From Conidiobolus incongruus B7586 (lineage: Eukaryota > Entomophthoromycota > Entomophthoromycetes > Entomophthorales > Conidiobolaceae): a stretch of 17,089 bases of DNA. Positions 1 to 8,950 of the stretch are shown in pieces (position 1 is the stretch's first letter; every line of letters begins with the position of its first letter). The stretch covers positions 1 to 17,089 of the forward strand of contig JNEM01008533.1 in assembly GCA_000697335.1 (NCBI GenBank), written 5' to 3'. Below the pieces are notes generated by a model, which worked only from the letters and a program-made list of their open reading frames with translations, had not been told where the DNA came from and did no database searches. Position numbers and translations under genes: made by a program.

Positions 1-345
1 ATCTCACAAGTTGATTTACCTTTTTTATAAAGTTGATTGATGCACAAGTGGATTTTTTTAGAGAGGGATTTAGGTATAATGATACTAATAAAAAAAATTT
101 AGTATATCTGTAAAATATTATATAAAATAATAGCAAAGAGAGAAAAAAGATATGGTTATATATTGTTAAATATATCCCCTTATCTCAAAAACCCACAAAT
201 TTATGACTCACCTTGGTTAAATATTAAGGGTTAATATTTTTGCTAATAGTTTACTAAATATATCTAAATATATTTATTTATTATTAAATAATATACCTTA
301 ATTATATATTATAGTTTCAAATAATCTAATATATACAATTGTTTT

Positions 346-485
346 AGTTATTAATTAAAATATATATATTTTTGATTTTATGACTCACTTTTGCAGGTTA
401 GTGTATAATTATATTAGTTATAAATAAAAATATATATATTTTTAATTTTATAACTTTCTTTTATGTGTTAATATATAGTATATTT
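346..485. repeat. Diverged tandem duplication, two copies of 70 bp
   Basis: Copy 1 spans 346-415 and copy 2 spans 416-485. Both begin with AGTTAT, pass through a TATATATATTTTT core and continue into a TTTTAT.ACT segment. Over the 50 bases compared directly (361-410 against 431-480), about 38 match. The copies have no coding content. Confidence 0.6.
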
Positions 486-819
486 ATATAAATTAAATAA
501 AATGATGTTTTTTAATTTCTTTCTTTTATTCTTTTAATTATTAAACAATAATATTTAAGATTAATTTATTAAATTTAAGTAAATTTTAAATAATAATACT
601 TTTAGATTTAAATTAGCAAATCTAACAATAAATGATAGTTTTAAATAAAGCATCATTTTTATAAGTTATTTTTATATCAAATAATTTAAAGGGTTTACAA
701 TTAAATTTTAAGAATAATAAAATACAAAACTTTTGATAATTATTTTATTAATTTAAACTTGATTAAATTTAACTTTAAATTTTTAATTAAAATCTTTTTA
801 ATTCAAAATTAGTTATAAG

Positions 820-838
820 ATATATATATATATATATA
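820..838. repeat. (AT)n microsatellite
   Basis: This is an uninterrupted AT dinucleotide run inside AT-rich intergenic DNA, followed by a second short TATATATA tract. Confidence 0.9.
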
Positions 839-1099
839 AGTATATATACATAGTTTAAAAATATTCATTCTTTTATATATTTTATATATAATTAATTTTT
901 CAAAACTAACAATATATTTGGAAAATCAAAAATTAAAAAATTTACCATTATCTTTTTTTGAACTATTATTTACTAATATTTATATTAAAGATATTTAAAT
1001 TTGGATCAAAGTTTTGACATCAACTCTATTATTATAAAAGAAAAGCTTATAACTAGATAAAGATTATAATATTATATGATTATTAATAATTATAAAATT

Positions 1100-1123
1100 A
1101 TAAATTTATAAATTTATAAATTT
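1100..1123. repeat. 8-bp tandem repeat, three perfect copies
   Basis: The unit ATAAATTT is repeated three times without mismatch just 3' of the MAPEG gene (minus strand). It probably lies in or just beyond that gene's 3' untranslated region. Confidence 0.85.
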
Positions 1124-1156
1124 ATATATTTTTTCTATTTAAAAGAAAATCAAAAT

Positions 1157-1955
1157 TTATTTAAAAATTTCCAATACTGTACTCACAATAAATTGCTTAG
1201 CTTCTGGTGAAATTGCAAATAATATCAATAATATTGAGGAAAAAATTGCCATTTGATAGCTGAGACCGCGAATTGGTACAATATTTAATACATATCCAAT
1301 AGGATGAAGCAATCTTCCAACTAGGATGATCAAACTTAAACTATCAAATATATTAATATTTTAGAATATAAAATCCAATATTAAAGATCACCTTAATTGA
1401 TAATTCAATTCCAGCTTTTGATAGTGACCTAACATAATAGCAGTAACAAAAACTAAAAAAATATTAGATTCATCAAGTTTGATTCAATATAAGTACAATA
1501 ATATAGTTACCTGGATAATATTCAATAAAATTTTCGTAAGCACTTTGCAATCTTAAGCTATATCCCTTTACATTTCTTTGACTGATCCTTGGATGCTATA
1601 AATAATTTATAATTAGTATTAAAATTATAAAAAGTTATATATATTGAAAAATTACATTAGGTTCATAATTCCCAGACACAATTCTATCTACTAAAGTGAC
1701 ATAGGGGAATACCAAGTGCAATAAAGTTAATGCGAATATAACGAAGAGGGGAAATCGCTCTTGACTTATATATTGACTGATATTAGCATCATAAACTTTG
1801 ACCAAATAGTCAGTAGCTGTGAAATATGAAATCATAAATATCGAACTCAAGCTAAAGATATTGATCACAGCTAATATCGCTAAAACTGGTGGTTTAAATT
1901 TTTCTGTAGGTGTTGAAGTTTCTGAATCAAATTGAGATTTTTTAGATTTACTCAT
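1157..1955 (-). CDS. MAPEG-family membrane protein, four exons, 209 aa
   Basis: The coding sequence joins 1656-1955, 1511-1595, 1392-1452 and 1157-1340 on the minus strand. Introns are 60, 61... in the usual short class: 1596-1655 (60 nt), 1453-1510 (58 nt) and 1341-1391 (51 nt). Donors are GTAATT, GTAACT and GTGATC, acceptors are TATAG, TTTAG and GATAG, and intron 1 has a TACTAAT branch site. The start is the ATG at 1955, because the frame upstream has no ATG. Four membrane segments are visible, near residues 23-45, 68-88, 128-165 (interrupted) and 179-192. Residues 115-130 (R..SAYENF.EYYPVF) resemble the conserved loop and helix of the MAPEG family (microsomal glutathione transferases, LTC4 synthase, FLAP), where an R..A..N..E.FP-type motif helps bind glutathione. 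R158 in VGRLLHPIGY fits the third-helix region of the family. The protein is longer than typical members (about 150 aa) because of a Ser/Thr/Lys-rich N-terminal tail. Family membership implies an ER or outer mitochondrial membrane location, but glutathione activity is not shown. A strong GTGAGT inside the last exon (1183-1178) could serve as an extra donor and change the C-terminus. Confidence 0.75.
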
Positions 1956-2334
1956 TTTTAAAATAATGAAATAATTCTTAAGCAAAGGTACCTAAGATCA
2001 ATTTATAGTGCCAAATTATTTAATGCAAATATCGTTTGAATTGTAGTTATTGAATATTAAAGATTTGATTACCATTTGAAAATTGTACAAATGTACATAG
2101 TTACTTTAATTATCCTTGAAAGGTTATTGAATATTATAAATAGTGGTTTCCAATTCGGACTTGAATTTTTAAGGTCTGTCCCGAAATTTTTTGAATCTAG
2201 TTATCATTGATATTATTAATATAGCACCATATCCATTTAAATTTATAAAAGCATCACATGTTTATAATGCACAGATTTCATATCTTGAATAAAAAACACA
2301 AATGTTATTAACAATTTCACCCAAACCCTCAACG
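1956..2334. other. Spacer between the MAPEG gene and its pseudogene
   Basis: This is the 5' flank of the MAPEG gene and should contain its promoter. It is less AT-pure than the far intergenic DNA, but I see no open frame of note and no clear TATA or CCAAT element. Confidence 0.4.
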
Positions 2335-3093
2335 ATGAATTATTTTAGCTTTTGGAGAAATAGCGAATCATATTAACAATATGCTAAACAAGTTAGCAAT
2401 TTTGAATCTTGTACTACTCAAAAGTGGTAGATTTGATATACTCTCAATAGAAGATGATAATTTACACAGTAAAATTAATAAATTGAAACTATATACTATA
2501 TTTAATAATTCAAATATATTATACTATTGAAATATTTATTTAAATTAATAATCCATTTTCAAAAGATGATAATATACTAATATAATAGTAGTCATAAAAA
2601 CTATTAGAATTATAATGATTTATTAATAATCAATAGTATTAATATTGAAATGTATATAAATTGAATAATATTTATTGAAATTTTTAGAGCAATGAAATCT
2701 TTAAACTTTGGCATTTTTCATTCAATTCTAGGATACTGGATCAGTATGAATGATAAGTATTGGAATTTATACATGAGTAATATGTATAAACGATTACGCC
2801 AGGATCATAGCTCTTATAAATAATTCTTTCAAATAAACTAAAGAAATTTCAAGTGTAATGGTGTTAACATTAATATAGCAAAAGAGAGGGGATCGCTCTT
2901 TTCTGATATATTGAATAATATTCAGAACTTGATCAAATAATTCATAGCTCTAAAATATGCAACGAATGAAATTAGCACTAAGCTGAGTAGGTCAGTTACA
3001 GTAAATATCAATGTCATTGGTAACTGAAATTGTTAAGAACGACTTAGAGAACCTAAAATAATTCGAGCTTCTTTGATATAATCGTATTTTCAT
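2335..3093 (-). pseudogene. Decayed tandem copy of the MAPEG gene
   Basis: Minus-strand translation gives stretches clearly homologous to the neighbouring intact gene. Near 3020-2915 the reading TDLLSLVLISFVAYFRAMNY matches the first membrane segment, followed by LIKF and then a stop. Near 2735-2700 YPRIE-stop-KMPK matches HPRISQRNVK. Near 2395-2335 FSILLI-stop-FAISPKAK matches FSSILLILFAISPEAK. The donor after YDPG (GTAATC at 2797) and the acceptor ATCCAG (ending 2736) of intron 1 remain, giving a 62-nt intron against 60 nt in the live gene. The copy therefore arose by DNA duplication, not from a reverse-transcribed mRNA. It has several stops, at least one frameshift in exon 2, and no recognisable donor after exon 2. 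Exon 3 (around 2460-2640) is barely traceable. The 5' end is uncertain; an ATG at 3093 is a possible ancestral start but is not in frame with the rest. Confidence 0.78.
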
Positions 3094-4143
3094 AGTTTCT
3101 TGCCAAGTGATAGTAAAAAATGGCAAGTATATACTCACGATTATTTAAAATAAAGTTTATTTATTTATGATTTCAAAATTTTTAAAAAAATATTTGAATT
3201 GAATATTAATATCTTTTACTCCTTTATCAACAGTTTTTCTCTTTTGTTTTTTTATTACCCAATTCAATTTTAATTTCAGAGTTAATCTTTTCAATTTGGA
3301 TTTAATAAAAATTAAATCTAATAAATATTATGTAATATTGATTATTAAAATTGAAATAAAATAAATTTAATATTATATAAGTTTAAAAAAATATTTGGAA
3401 TTAAATAGATAATATATCCTATAATTATTAATACATTATTAACATTACAAATAATTTGTAATAAAACCTTTAGTTTGAAAAAAAATAATATGGTCTTATT
3501 TTTTTTAGTTTTAAAAACAAAAGAAACTTTGTTTATATTGTTAAATACTCCTTTATATTTCATTTGATATTTTATTATGTATTTTCCTTGATATAATATA
3601 ACTATTAATTAAATTATAACTATTACTATTATTAGTATCCCGAAAATTATTCCCAAACTCAAATTTAAATTCAAATCACTCAATCTAATAAAGAAAAAAT
3701 TTAAATTAAGTACTTGACACATTATTATTGTATTTAGCTAAATTTATAATTGAATGGTGTAGATAATTTAGTCACTATTTCTTTTATTGTTTAAAATATA
3801 ATATAAATAAATGAAATTTTTAGTTGATTTCATCAAGATTTTGTAGTAGTATATGGTATGATTTTATTAAAAAAACTAATACTGTTGAATTTTAATGAAC
3901 TCAATTTTCAAAATCAAGATAATCTCAAGTTTAAAAATATATTGGAAATTATGTTTAAGATTGATAGATTATGATCATATTTTCAGAAGAATAAAGAATA
4001 TTAAAATATTTAAAAAATAATCAATTTACACTTATAATGTTAATACGTCAGAATTTATTAATCAGGGAAAATTATAATAAATCAACCAAGTAAGGTAAGA
4101 TAGGTTTTGATAGTACAGAAGAGATTTTAGTTGATGAATTTAA
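3094..4143. other. AT-rich intergenic DNA
   Basis: I see no gene here. An open frame at 3345-3563 (minus) is a Lys/Phe/Ile/Asn-rich low-complexity translation of AT-rich DNA with no ATG-supported domain, and I reject it. The right end forms the 3' flank of the dehydrogenase gene. Confidence 0.5.
4054..4059 (-). terminator. Candidate poly(A) signal AATAAA for the dehydrogenase gene
   Basis: AATAAA reads on the minus strand about 85 nt past the dehydrogenase stop codon. The placement is reasonable, but the hexamer is frequent by chance in DNA this AT-rich. Confidence 0.3.
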
Positions 4144-5721
4144 TTAAAGCTTGCTGCCTCTCATAAATTCCATGACCTTCATTGATTGACGAATACCAAG
4201 TTCCAACATAATTTCTTCAGAACCTCCTGGAATAGAGTAGGCCCTGACTTCACGATTCAATCTTTCGATCTTTTCACCTTGGCCACCTCTTGTGTAGGCG
4301 ATACCACCAAAGATCTGAACAGCTTCACGTACACAGTATTCTAATACTTGGGTACATTGAGCCTTACATAAGGCAATAGGTCCTCCCAATTGAAGAACTT
4401 GAGCCTCAAAAGGTAATGTGGCAGTTTGATAAAGAATACTTTCAATCCAAGAATGAGTTGCTTCAATCTGTCTGGCCATGTTGGCGAATTTCATACGAAT
4501 GACAGGGTGATCAATAAGTCTCTTGCCAAAAGTCTTACGCTTATGAGCATATTTGAGAGCTTCTTCGAAGCAAACACGAGAGAATCTGTTAGCTTGAATA
4601 ATAATACCCATACGTTCTTGGTTGAAATTATACATAATACATTTGAATCCACCATTAACTTTACCAATGATGTGGGATTTGGGAACTTTGACATCTTCAA
4701 AGGTAATATAAGCAGTACCAGAGGCCCAGACACCAGTACAGTGCATTTGACGAGTTTTAACTCCAGGCATGTTACGTTCAATCAGCAAGAGGGAAATACC
4801 CTTCATACCAGCTTCACCAGTACGAACAGCAACGGTAAAGTAGTCAGCCCAGACACCATTGGTAATCCATTTCTTTTCACCGTTGACAATATAGTGTTCA
4901 CCATCATCAGAGAGCTTAGCTTCTGTGGTAATATTAGCAACGTCGCTACCTCCAGAGGGTTCGGTAATAGCCAAGCAAATGAATTTCTTTCCAGCAAGAC
5001 AGTCGGGAGCGACCTTGCGTTTAAGTTCTTCGCTACCAAACTTGAGAATAGGAGGAAGACCAATTCCGAGACCTCCCAAAATACCCCAGAGTACACCACC
5101 GGAACCACAGCGAGAGAGTTCATCACCGAAGATGAAGTTGGTGAATGGGTCAATTAAACTGACATCGTCATATCCGAGTACCTTTCCTTTGTAGTAGTCC
5201 TTAGGGAATGGATTACCTACAGCAAGGGCTAAAAGTCCATTATCTGCCATTAATTTGAAGACTTCAGCAGGAATCTTTTTGTTTTCATCCCATTCGTGAA
5301 CGTTAGGAGTAATATGTTGATCAACAAACTTGCGCATAGCAGCTCTGAACTTGGCGTGGTGGTCCTTGTAGTAAGGAGTGTTCCAGTCTTGATACCAGGT
5401 GGGGTCTCCGAAAGGAACAAGCTCACCAAAGCGAGTAAGTTCAATTTCTTCTTTTTCATTAGATTCGGAAGCACTGGCACCTGAACCGATTTCACCAATG
5501 CAAAGTCTGGGTGTGTACTTATCTAAAATAGCTTGGTTGTGAAAGTTATCAAACTGCTTGGAGGCGTCCTGACCAGCGACTTTGAGAACGATCTTCTTAC
5601 CACCAGGATGTTCGTTCAAAAAACCAGTCATATCGTAAACTTTATTATGAACAATAATCCAGCAGTCTTGCTCGGTATTATGACTGGCAACATCCTGAAC
5701 TGTGAATTGTTTTAAACCCAT
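4144..5721 (-). CDS. Cytochrome b5-acyl-CoA dehydrogenase fusion with peroxisomal SKL, 525 aa
   Basis: This intronless gene starts at the ATG at 5721 (context AAAATG); the frame extends two codons further up but only to a TTG. Residues 1-76 are a cytochrome b5 fold, with haem ligands H38 in the HPGG motif and H61 in DNFHN. After an acidic Ser-rich linker (about 80-95), residues 115-520 form an acyl-CoA dehydrogenase. It shows ITEPSGGSD (252-260) and EKKWITNG (282-289) for FAD and substrate binding, the RKTFGK segment (395-400), and FGGIAYTRGG with IERLNREVR (471-494). The medium-chain catalytic position (YEGT) is occupied by Gly in IPGGSEEI. E369 in NFNQER aligns with the alternative base used by isovaleryl- and long-chain acyl-CoA dehydrogenases. 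The C-terminus RGSKL is a canonical type 1 peroxisomal signal. The inferred role is the first step of peroxisomal beta-oxidation, an FAD-dependent alpha,beta-desaturation of an acyl-CoA, with the haem domain as possible electron acceptor. Chain-length preference cannot be read. Base composition is much less AT-biased than the flanks, typical of a conserved, expressed gene. Confidence 0.93.
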   Translation of the reverse strand: MGLKQFTVQDVASHNTEQDCWIIVHNKVYDMTGFLNEHPGGKKIVLKVAGQDASKQFDNFHNQAILDKYTPRLCIGEIGSGASASESNEKEEIELTRFGELVPFGDPTWYQDWNTPYYKDHHAKFRAAMRKFVDQHITPNVHEWDENKKIPAEVFKLMADNGLLALAVGNPFPKDYYKGKVLGYDDVSLIDPFTNFIFGDELSRCGSGGVLWGILGGLGIGLPPILKFGSEELKRKVAPDCLAGKKFICLAITEPSGGSDVANITTEAKLSDDGEHYIVNGEKKWITNGVWADYFTVAVRTGEAGMKGISLLLIERNMPGVKTRQMHCTGVWASGTAYITFEDVKVPKSHIIGKVNGGFKCIMYNFNQERMGIIIQANRFSRVCFEEALKYAHKRKTFGKRLIDHPVIRMKFANMARQIEATHSWIESILYQTATLPFEAQVLQLGGPIALCKAQCTQVLEYCVREAVQIFGGIAYTRGGQGEKIERLNREVRAYSIPGGSEEIMLELGIRQSMKVMEFMRGSKL

Positions 5722-5952
5722 TTTCAAACTTGTATTAGATTTACTAAGAATAAGGTGATGAAGTAGTTGTTTAGCTAAAAGAGATAAAGATTTGTAAAGA
5801 CAAAAAGAATCTTTGAGCTGAATCTTAATAAATTTGTAATAAATAGAAATAATGAGAATTATACTGAATTTAAATCAATTATTTTATTATTTAAAATTCA
5901 TATGAAACTATTAAAATCTCAAGATTTGAATTAATTTATAGTAATCAATCCG

Positions 5953-6124
5953 ATTGGTTGATCCTTTAATTATACCAATCATCTGTGCTAATTTGATTAT
6001 TTCGTAATGTTTGGTTTGATTAAATATCATGAGCATGAATTTTACAGGGATCTTGTCAATGGATAACTCTCCTAGTTGAACCAATTAAATGATTGGATTT
6101 GATAATTTAATCATGTGGTATTGG
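5953..6124. promoter_or_regulatory. Cluster of five CCAAT/ATTGG boxes upstream of the dehydrogenase
   Basis: ATTGG lies at 5953-5957, CCAAT at 5975-5979 and 6081-6085, and ATTGG at 6092-6096 and 6120-6124. The pair at 6081-6096 forms an inverted repeat, CCAAT-N6-ATTGG. The cluster sits 232-403 bp upstream of the dehydrogenase ATG. CCAAT is the binding core of the HAP/CBC (NF-Y) complex, which in fungi controls many respiratory and metabolic genes. Function here is inferred from position and density only. Confidence 0.45.
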
Positions 6125-7388
6125 GAAATCCAGGGTTATATCCTCGAAAAAAATGACGTACATCTAATCAATCTAATCTCTTTTTGATGATTTAGAGTAC
6201 TATGTTTTAATAGTTTTTTACTAGTTCTATACAGTCTATATTAAAATAATAGATGAAAGTTCCAAATCCATCTTTTCTACTTAAATCAAAATATTATTTC
6301 AATTATTTGATCAATTAATAATTTTATTACAGCCTTGGGTTTTTAAATTTATACTTAATTGTAAAATATTTTGTATAGTACTCGATTTTGTAAATAATTT
6401 TTTAAACATCTAAAAATATCAATATGTATTAAAATAATAAGGTATAAAATGCATATTCAATTTATGCAATAATAAAATTTATTTAATGAAACAAAAATTT
6501 AATAAACTTTTGAAAATTATTTTTTGCATATATTAATTAATTTTAGAAATACAATAAACCAGTGATATTATTGACATGAAAATTTTAATTTATGCTAAAA
6601 ACTTTTTGGTTTCAAACTTACAATTTTTTAAAAAATTAATTATGATTTTAAATATTTTCATTAAATTTGTCTTGATAATATTTCAATCTATTTTAGATTT
6701 TTTTCAATATTTAATTGTAAAATAATCACAATGCAATTCTTAGCGTATAAAGGTGTTTTCATTTTTGTCATTTGAGGATTGAATTTATTAGTATATCAGA
6801 ATTAAGATAGAATTTTTCAAGTTGTGAGGAATTTAAATATAAAATATATACAATTTATATATCTGAACAGAATATTATACTATATTATTGTTTTTTTGAA
6901 ATTAATAGAATTATATAGTACTTTTTTTATCACATTACGAATTAATTCAGCTTGATTAACATTTCTGTTCTTATTAAAGTTAAATATCAGTACTTTAAGG
7001 AGGGAACCTAGAATACTATATTAACTCTGATGCATGTTATATTAAAACTATATTATCAATTATAGTAAACTAACCGCTATTATACCTATTTTACGTCATT
7101 TTACAAAATATTTTTATCCGAAATTTAAAATATAACAAAGAATATGGCTAAACCAAAAAGTAATTATTTCAATCAAGTTTTATAATATGATTCAATACAA
7201 ATTTCGAATTTCAAACACCCTCCATTTAAAATATCAGAAAAATTTTGTTTTTAAGTACTAATTATTGTGAATAAGTGCTTGTTAAAACTGATTTAACTTG
7301 CAATCATTAATAAATAGTTTAAAATTTTTAACGCTAATTAGCTAATTAAAAAAGAATTTCTTTTCAAAATATCAACTATTCATAATAA

Positions 7389-7412
7389 ATATATATATAT
7401 ATATATATATAT
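7389..7412. repeat. (AT)12 microsatellite
   Basis: This is an uninterrupted AT dinucleotide run between the dehydrogenase promoter and the zinc-finger gene. Confidence 0.92.
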
Positions 7413-7572
7413 TATATTTTTTTACATATATATTATCGTATTTAACTAAATTTCTTATATTATTAAATATTATTTAATAAATTTAATTTATTATATCTTT
7501 CATTTATTAATTTATTTTATTATTAAAAATAAAATTAAATGAATAAAATTGACCTCATTTTACTCTCATATG

Positions 7573-7590
7573 TATATATATATATATATA
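7573..7590. repeat. (TA)9 microsatellite
   Basis: This is a second uninterrupted TA run, about 160 bp from the previous one. Confidence 0.92.
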
Positions 7591-7924
7591 TTTTAAAAAA
7601 AATAATAAAATCTAAATAAATCAATAATACTTATATTAAAAATTAATAACTATTATCCTAAACAAGTTTTCAAACGGTAAAATAAAACTATTTAAATAAA
7701 TAAAATATGATTTCATTACTCAAAAAGGATAAAACAAGGGAGTTATATTTTTTATTGTTATTAAATATAGTTAGTATGTTTTTCGAATTGGATGTTATTT
7801 TTTAAATATTGTTCTAGATATGAAGATATTGTTATCTAATTATTAATATTATAATTTAATAAAATTTTTGTTCAGAGTATTAAGTTTGATATAATTTTTT
7901 TATTAATGCAACATATACACATAC

Positions 7925-8950
7925 TTAATTATTTTTGGAGGTTGATTTATATTCATTTGTTAATTCAATACACTTTCTGCTGCTTTGGTGCCTTTTGAAT
8001 ATATCCAATCTTGAGAACCTCTTGTTACATGGAATGCAGTGGAATGGTTTATCTCCCTTGTGGAGTAGTTTATGCCTTCTCAAACTATTCTTACGATTGA
8101 ATGTAAGAGAACATTCATTGCATTTGAAAGGTCCAGAATTTGCTAAAATGGGTTTCGGATTCGGTAATGTACTGAGATTTAAGAAATCAGCTGGTGGATA
8201 TATTCCTGGACTTGATAGGCTTGAATTATCAATAAGTGGTGGGATCAGTGTTTCGGCTATAGTTTGACTATGTAAAGTTGGAATAAATGGCGGTTGTTGA
8301 ACTTCTGAGTTGAAAGTTGGATTTATGGGTAATTCTGGTTTATAAGTCTGCGGGGTTACACCTGATACATTGTTTGTGATAGAGACTTGAGTTGGTATGT
8401 TTGGTAACATGTGGTGCGGTTGATTTAGTTGATTAGTATCTTGATACTCTACAAGTGGGCATATCGGTAATGGCCAAGTTAATGATTGTAAAGCTCTAGG
8501 TAATTGTGTTTGAAGTCCTAGAGGTAAAGGTGGAGGTGGATCGGGTTCTGAAATATATGGATATTGTATAGAGTCAGGGAGAATTGTTAATACTTGTTTA
8601 GTAGTTCTATTAAAGTACTCAGGATTGATTGACGTAGGCTGATTCGGAGGGGTCTGATTGGATAAATGATATATTGGATCATGGTATTGCGAAATCAGTT
8701 GATCTTGTATACGATACAACCCAATTGATGAATGTGTAGAAAAGGTAGGAATATTAGTACTTGGTGATGTTAATATTGATTTTGAATCATTTTTGTTATT
8801 AATAAGATATACGTTATTAGAAGATATATTTGACACTAGATTCAATTGGTTCATTGCTTGTGTATTAGAATATGTATTATCTTGTAGTTGGAACGATTGA
8901 TGCACGGCTTCAGTACAAACTGGGTCAGTTGAACTATGGCTATTATCCAT
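7925..8950 (-). CDS. Two-finger C2H2-type zinc-finger protein, 341 aa
   Basis: The start is the ATG at 8950 (MDNSHSS). The frame stays open for 43 codons further upstream but offers only a TTG there and looks non-coding. Residues 1-270 are low in charge and rich in Asn, Ser, Gln, Pro, Thr and Ile, with a proline run at 138-141, so they are probably disordered and a likely regulatory or activation region. Two C-terminal zinc fingers follow. Finger 1 has C277, C280, H293 and H297 (CX2CX12HX3H). Finger 2 has C305, C308, H321 and C327 (CX2CX12HX5C), a C2HC variant of the last ligand. The fingers are joined by HKGDKPF, close to the TGEKPF-type linker of sequence-specific DNA binders. The protein is most likely a nuclear transcription factor. 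Short two-finger factors with a C-terminal DNA-binding domain are common in fungi, but I cannot assign an orthologue or target genes. Confidence 0.82.
   Translation of the reverse strand: MDNSHSSTDPVCTEAVHQSFQLQDNTYSNTQAMNQLNLVSNISSNNVYLINNKNDSKSILTSPSTNIPTFSTHSSIGLYRIQDQLISQYHDPIYHLSNQTPPNQPTSINPEYFNRTTKQVLTILPDSIQYPYISEPDPPPPLPLGLQTQLPRALQSLTWPLPICPLVEYQDTNQLNQPHHMLPNIPTQVSITNNVSGVTPQTYKPELPINPTFNSEVQQPPFIPTLHSQTIAETLIPPLIDNSSLSSPGIYPPADFLNLSTLPNPKPILANSGPFKCNECSLTFNRKNSLRRHKLLHKGDKPFHCIPCNKRFSRLDIFKRHQSSRKCIELTNEYKSTSKNN

Larger units (their letters stand above)
1..1156. other. AT-rich intergenic DNA, possible partial exon at left edge
   Basis: This stretch is almost entirely A and T and shows no convincing gene. 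It holds a diverged 70-bp tandem repeat, an (AT)n run at 820-838 and a perfect 8-bp triplicate at 1100-1123. Two TGACTCA motifs (204-210 and 381-387) lie in it; on the minus strand each reads as a GTGAGTCA splice-donor-like sequence. The first 75 bases are open on the minus strand in two frames and include AAG|GTAAAT, so they could be the upstream edge of a gene lying outside the window. That is too weak to call as coding. Confidence 0.4.
5722..7924. other. Long intergenic DNA upstream of the dehydrogenase
   Basis: The first 450 bases (to about 6170) are the presumed dehydrogenase promoter. This part is visibly more mixed in composition and includes an AGATAA motif near 5780 and a CCAAT cluster. 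From about 6170 to 7924 the DNA is extremely AT-rich, with two AT microsatellites and no credible gene. Tiny open frames, such as one starting at the plus-strand ATG near 6030, end within 20 codons. Confidence 0.5.

Noticed and set aside
3345-3563. 72-residue minus-strand open frame
   Set aside because: The translation is Lys/Phe/Ile/Asn low complexity as expected from AT-rich DNA, with no domain, no composition shift and no splice context.
4426-5157. 243-codon plus-strand frame and several shorter frames inside the dehydrogenase gene
   Set aside because: They are antisense or shifted shadows of the strongly conserved dehydrogenase frame, with no recognisable domain of their own.
7935-8267. 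110-codon plus-strand frame across the zinc-finger gene
   Set aside because: It is the antisense shadow of the zinc-finger region; the minus strand carries the clear motifs.
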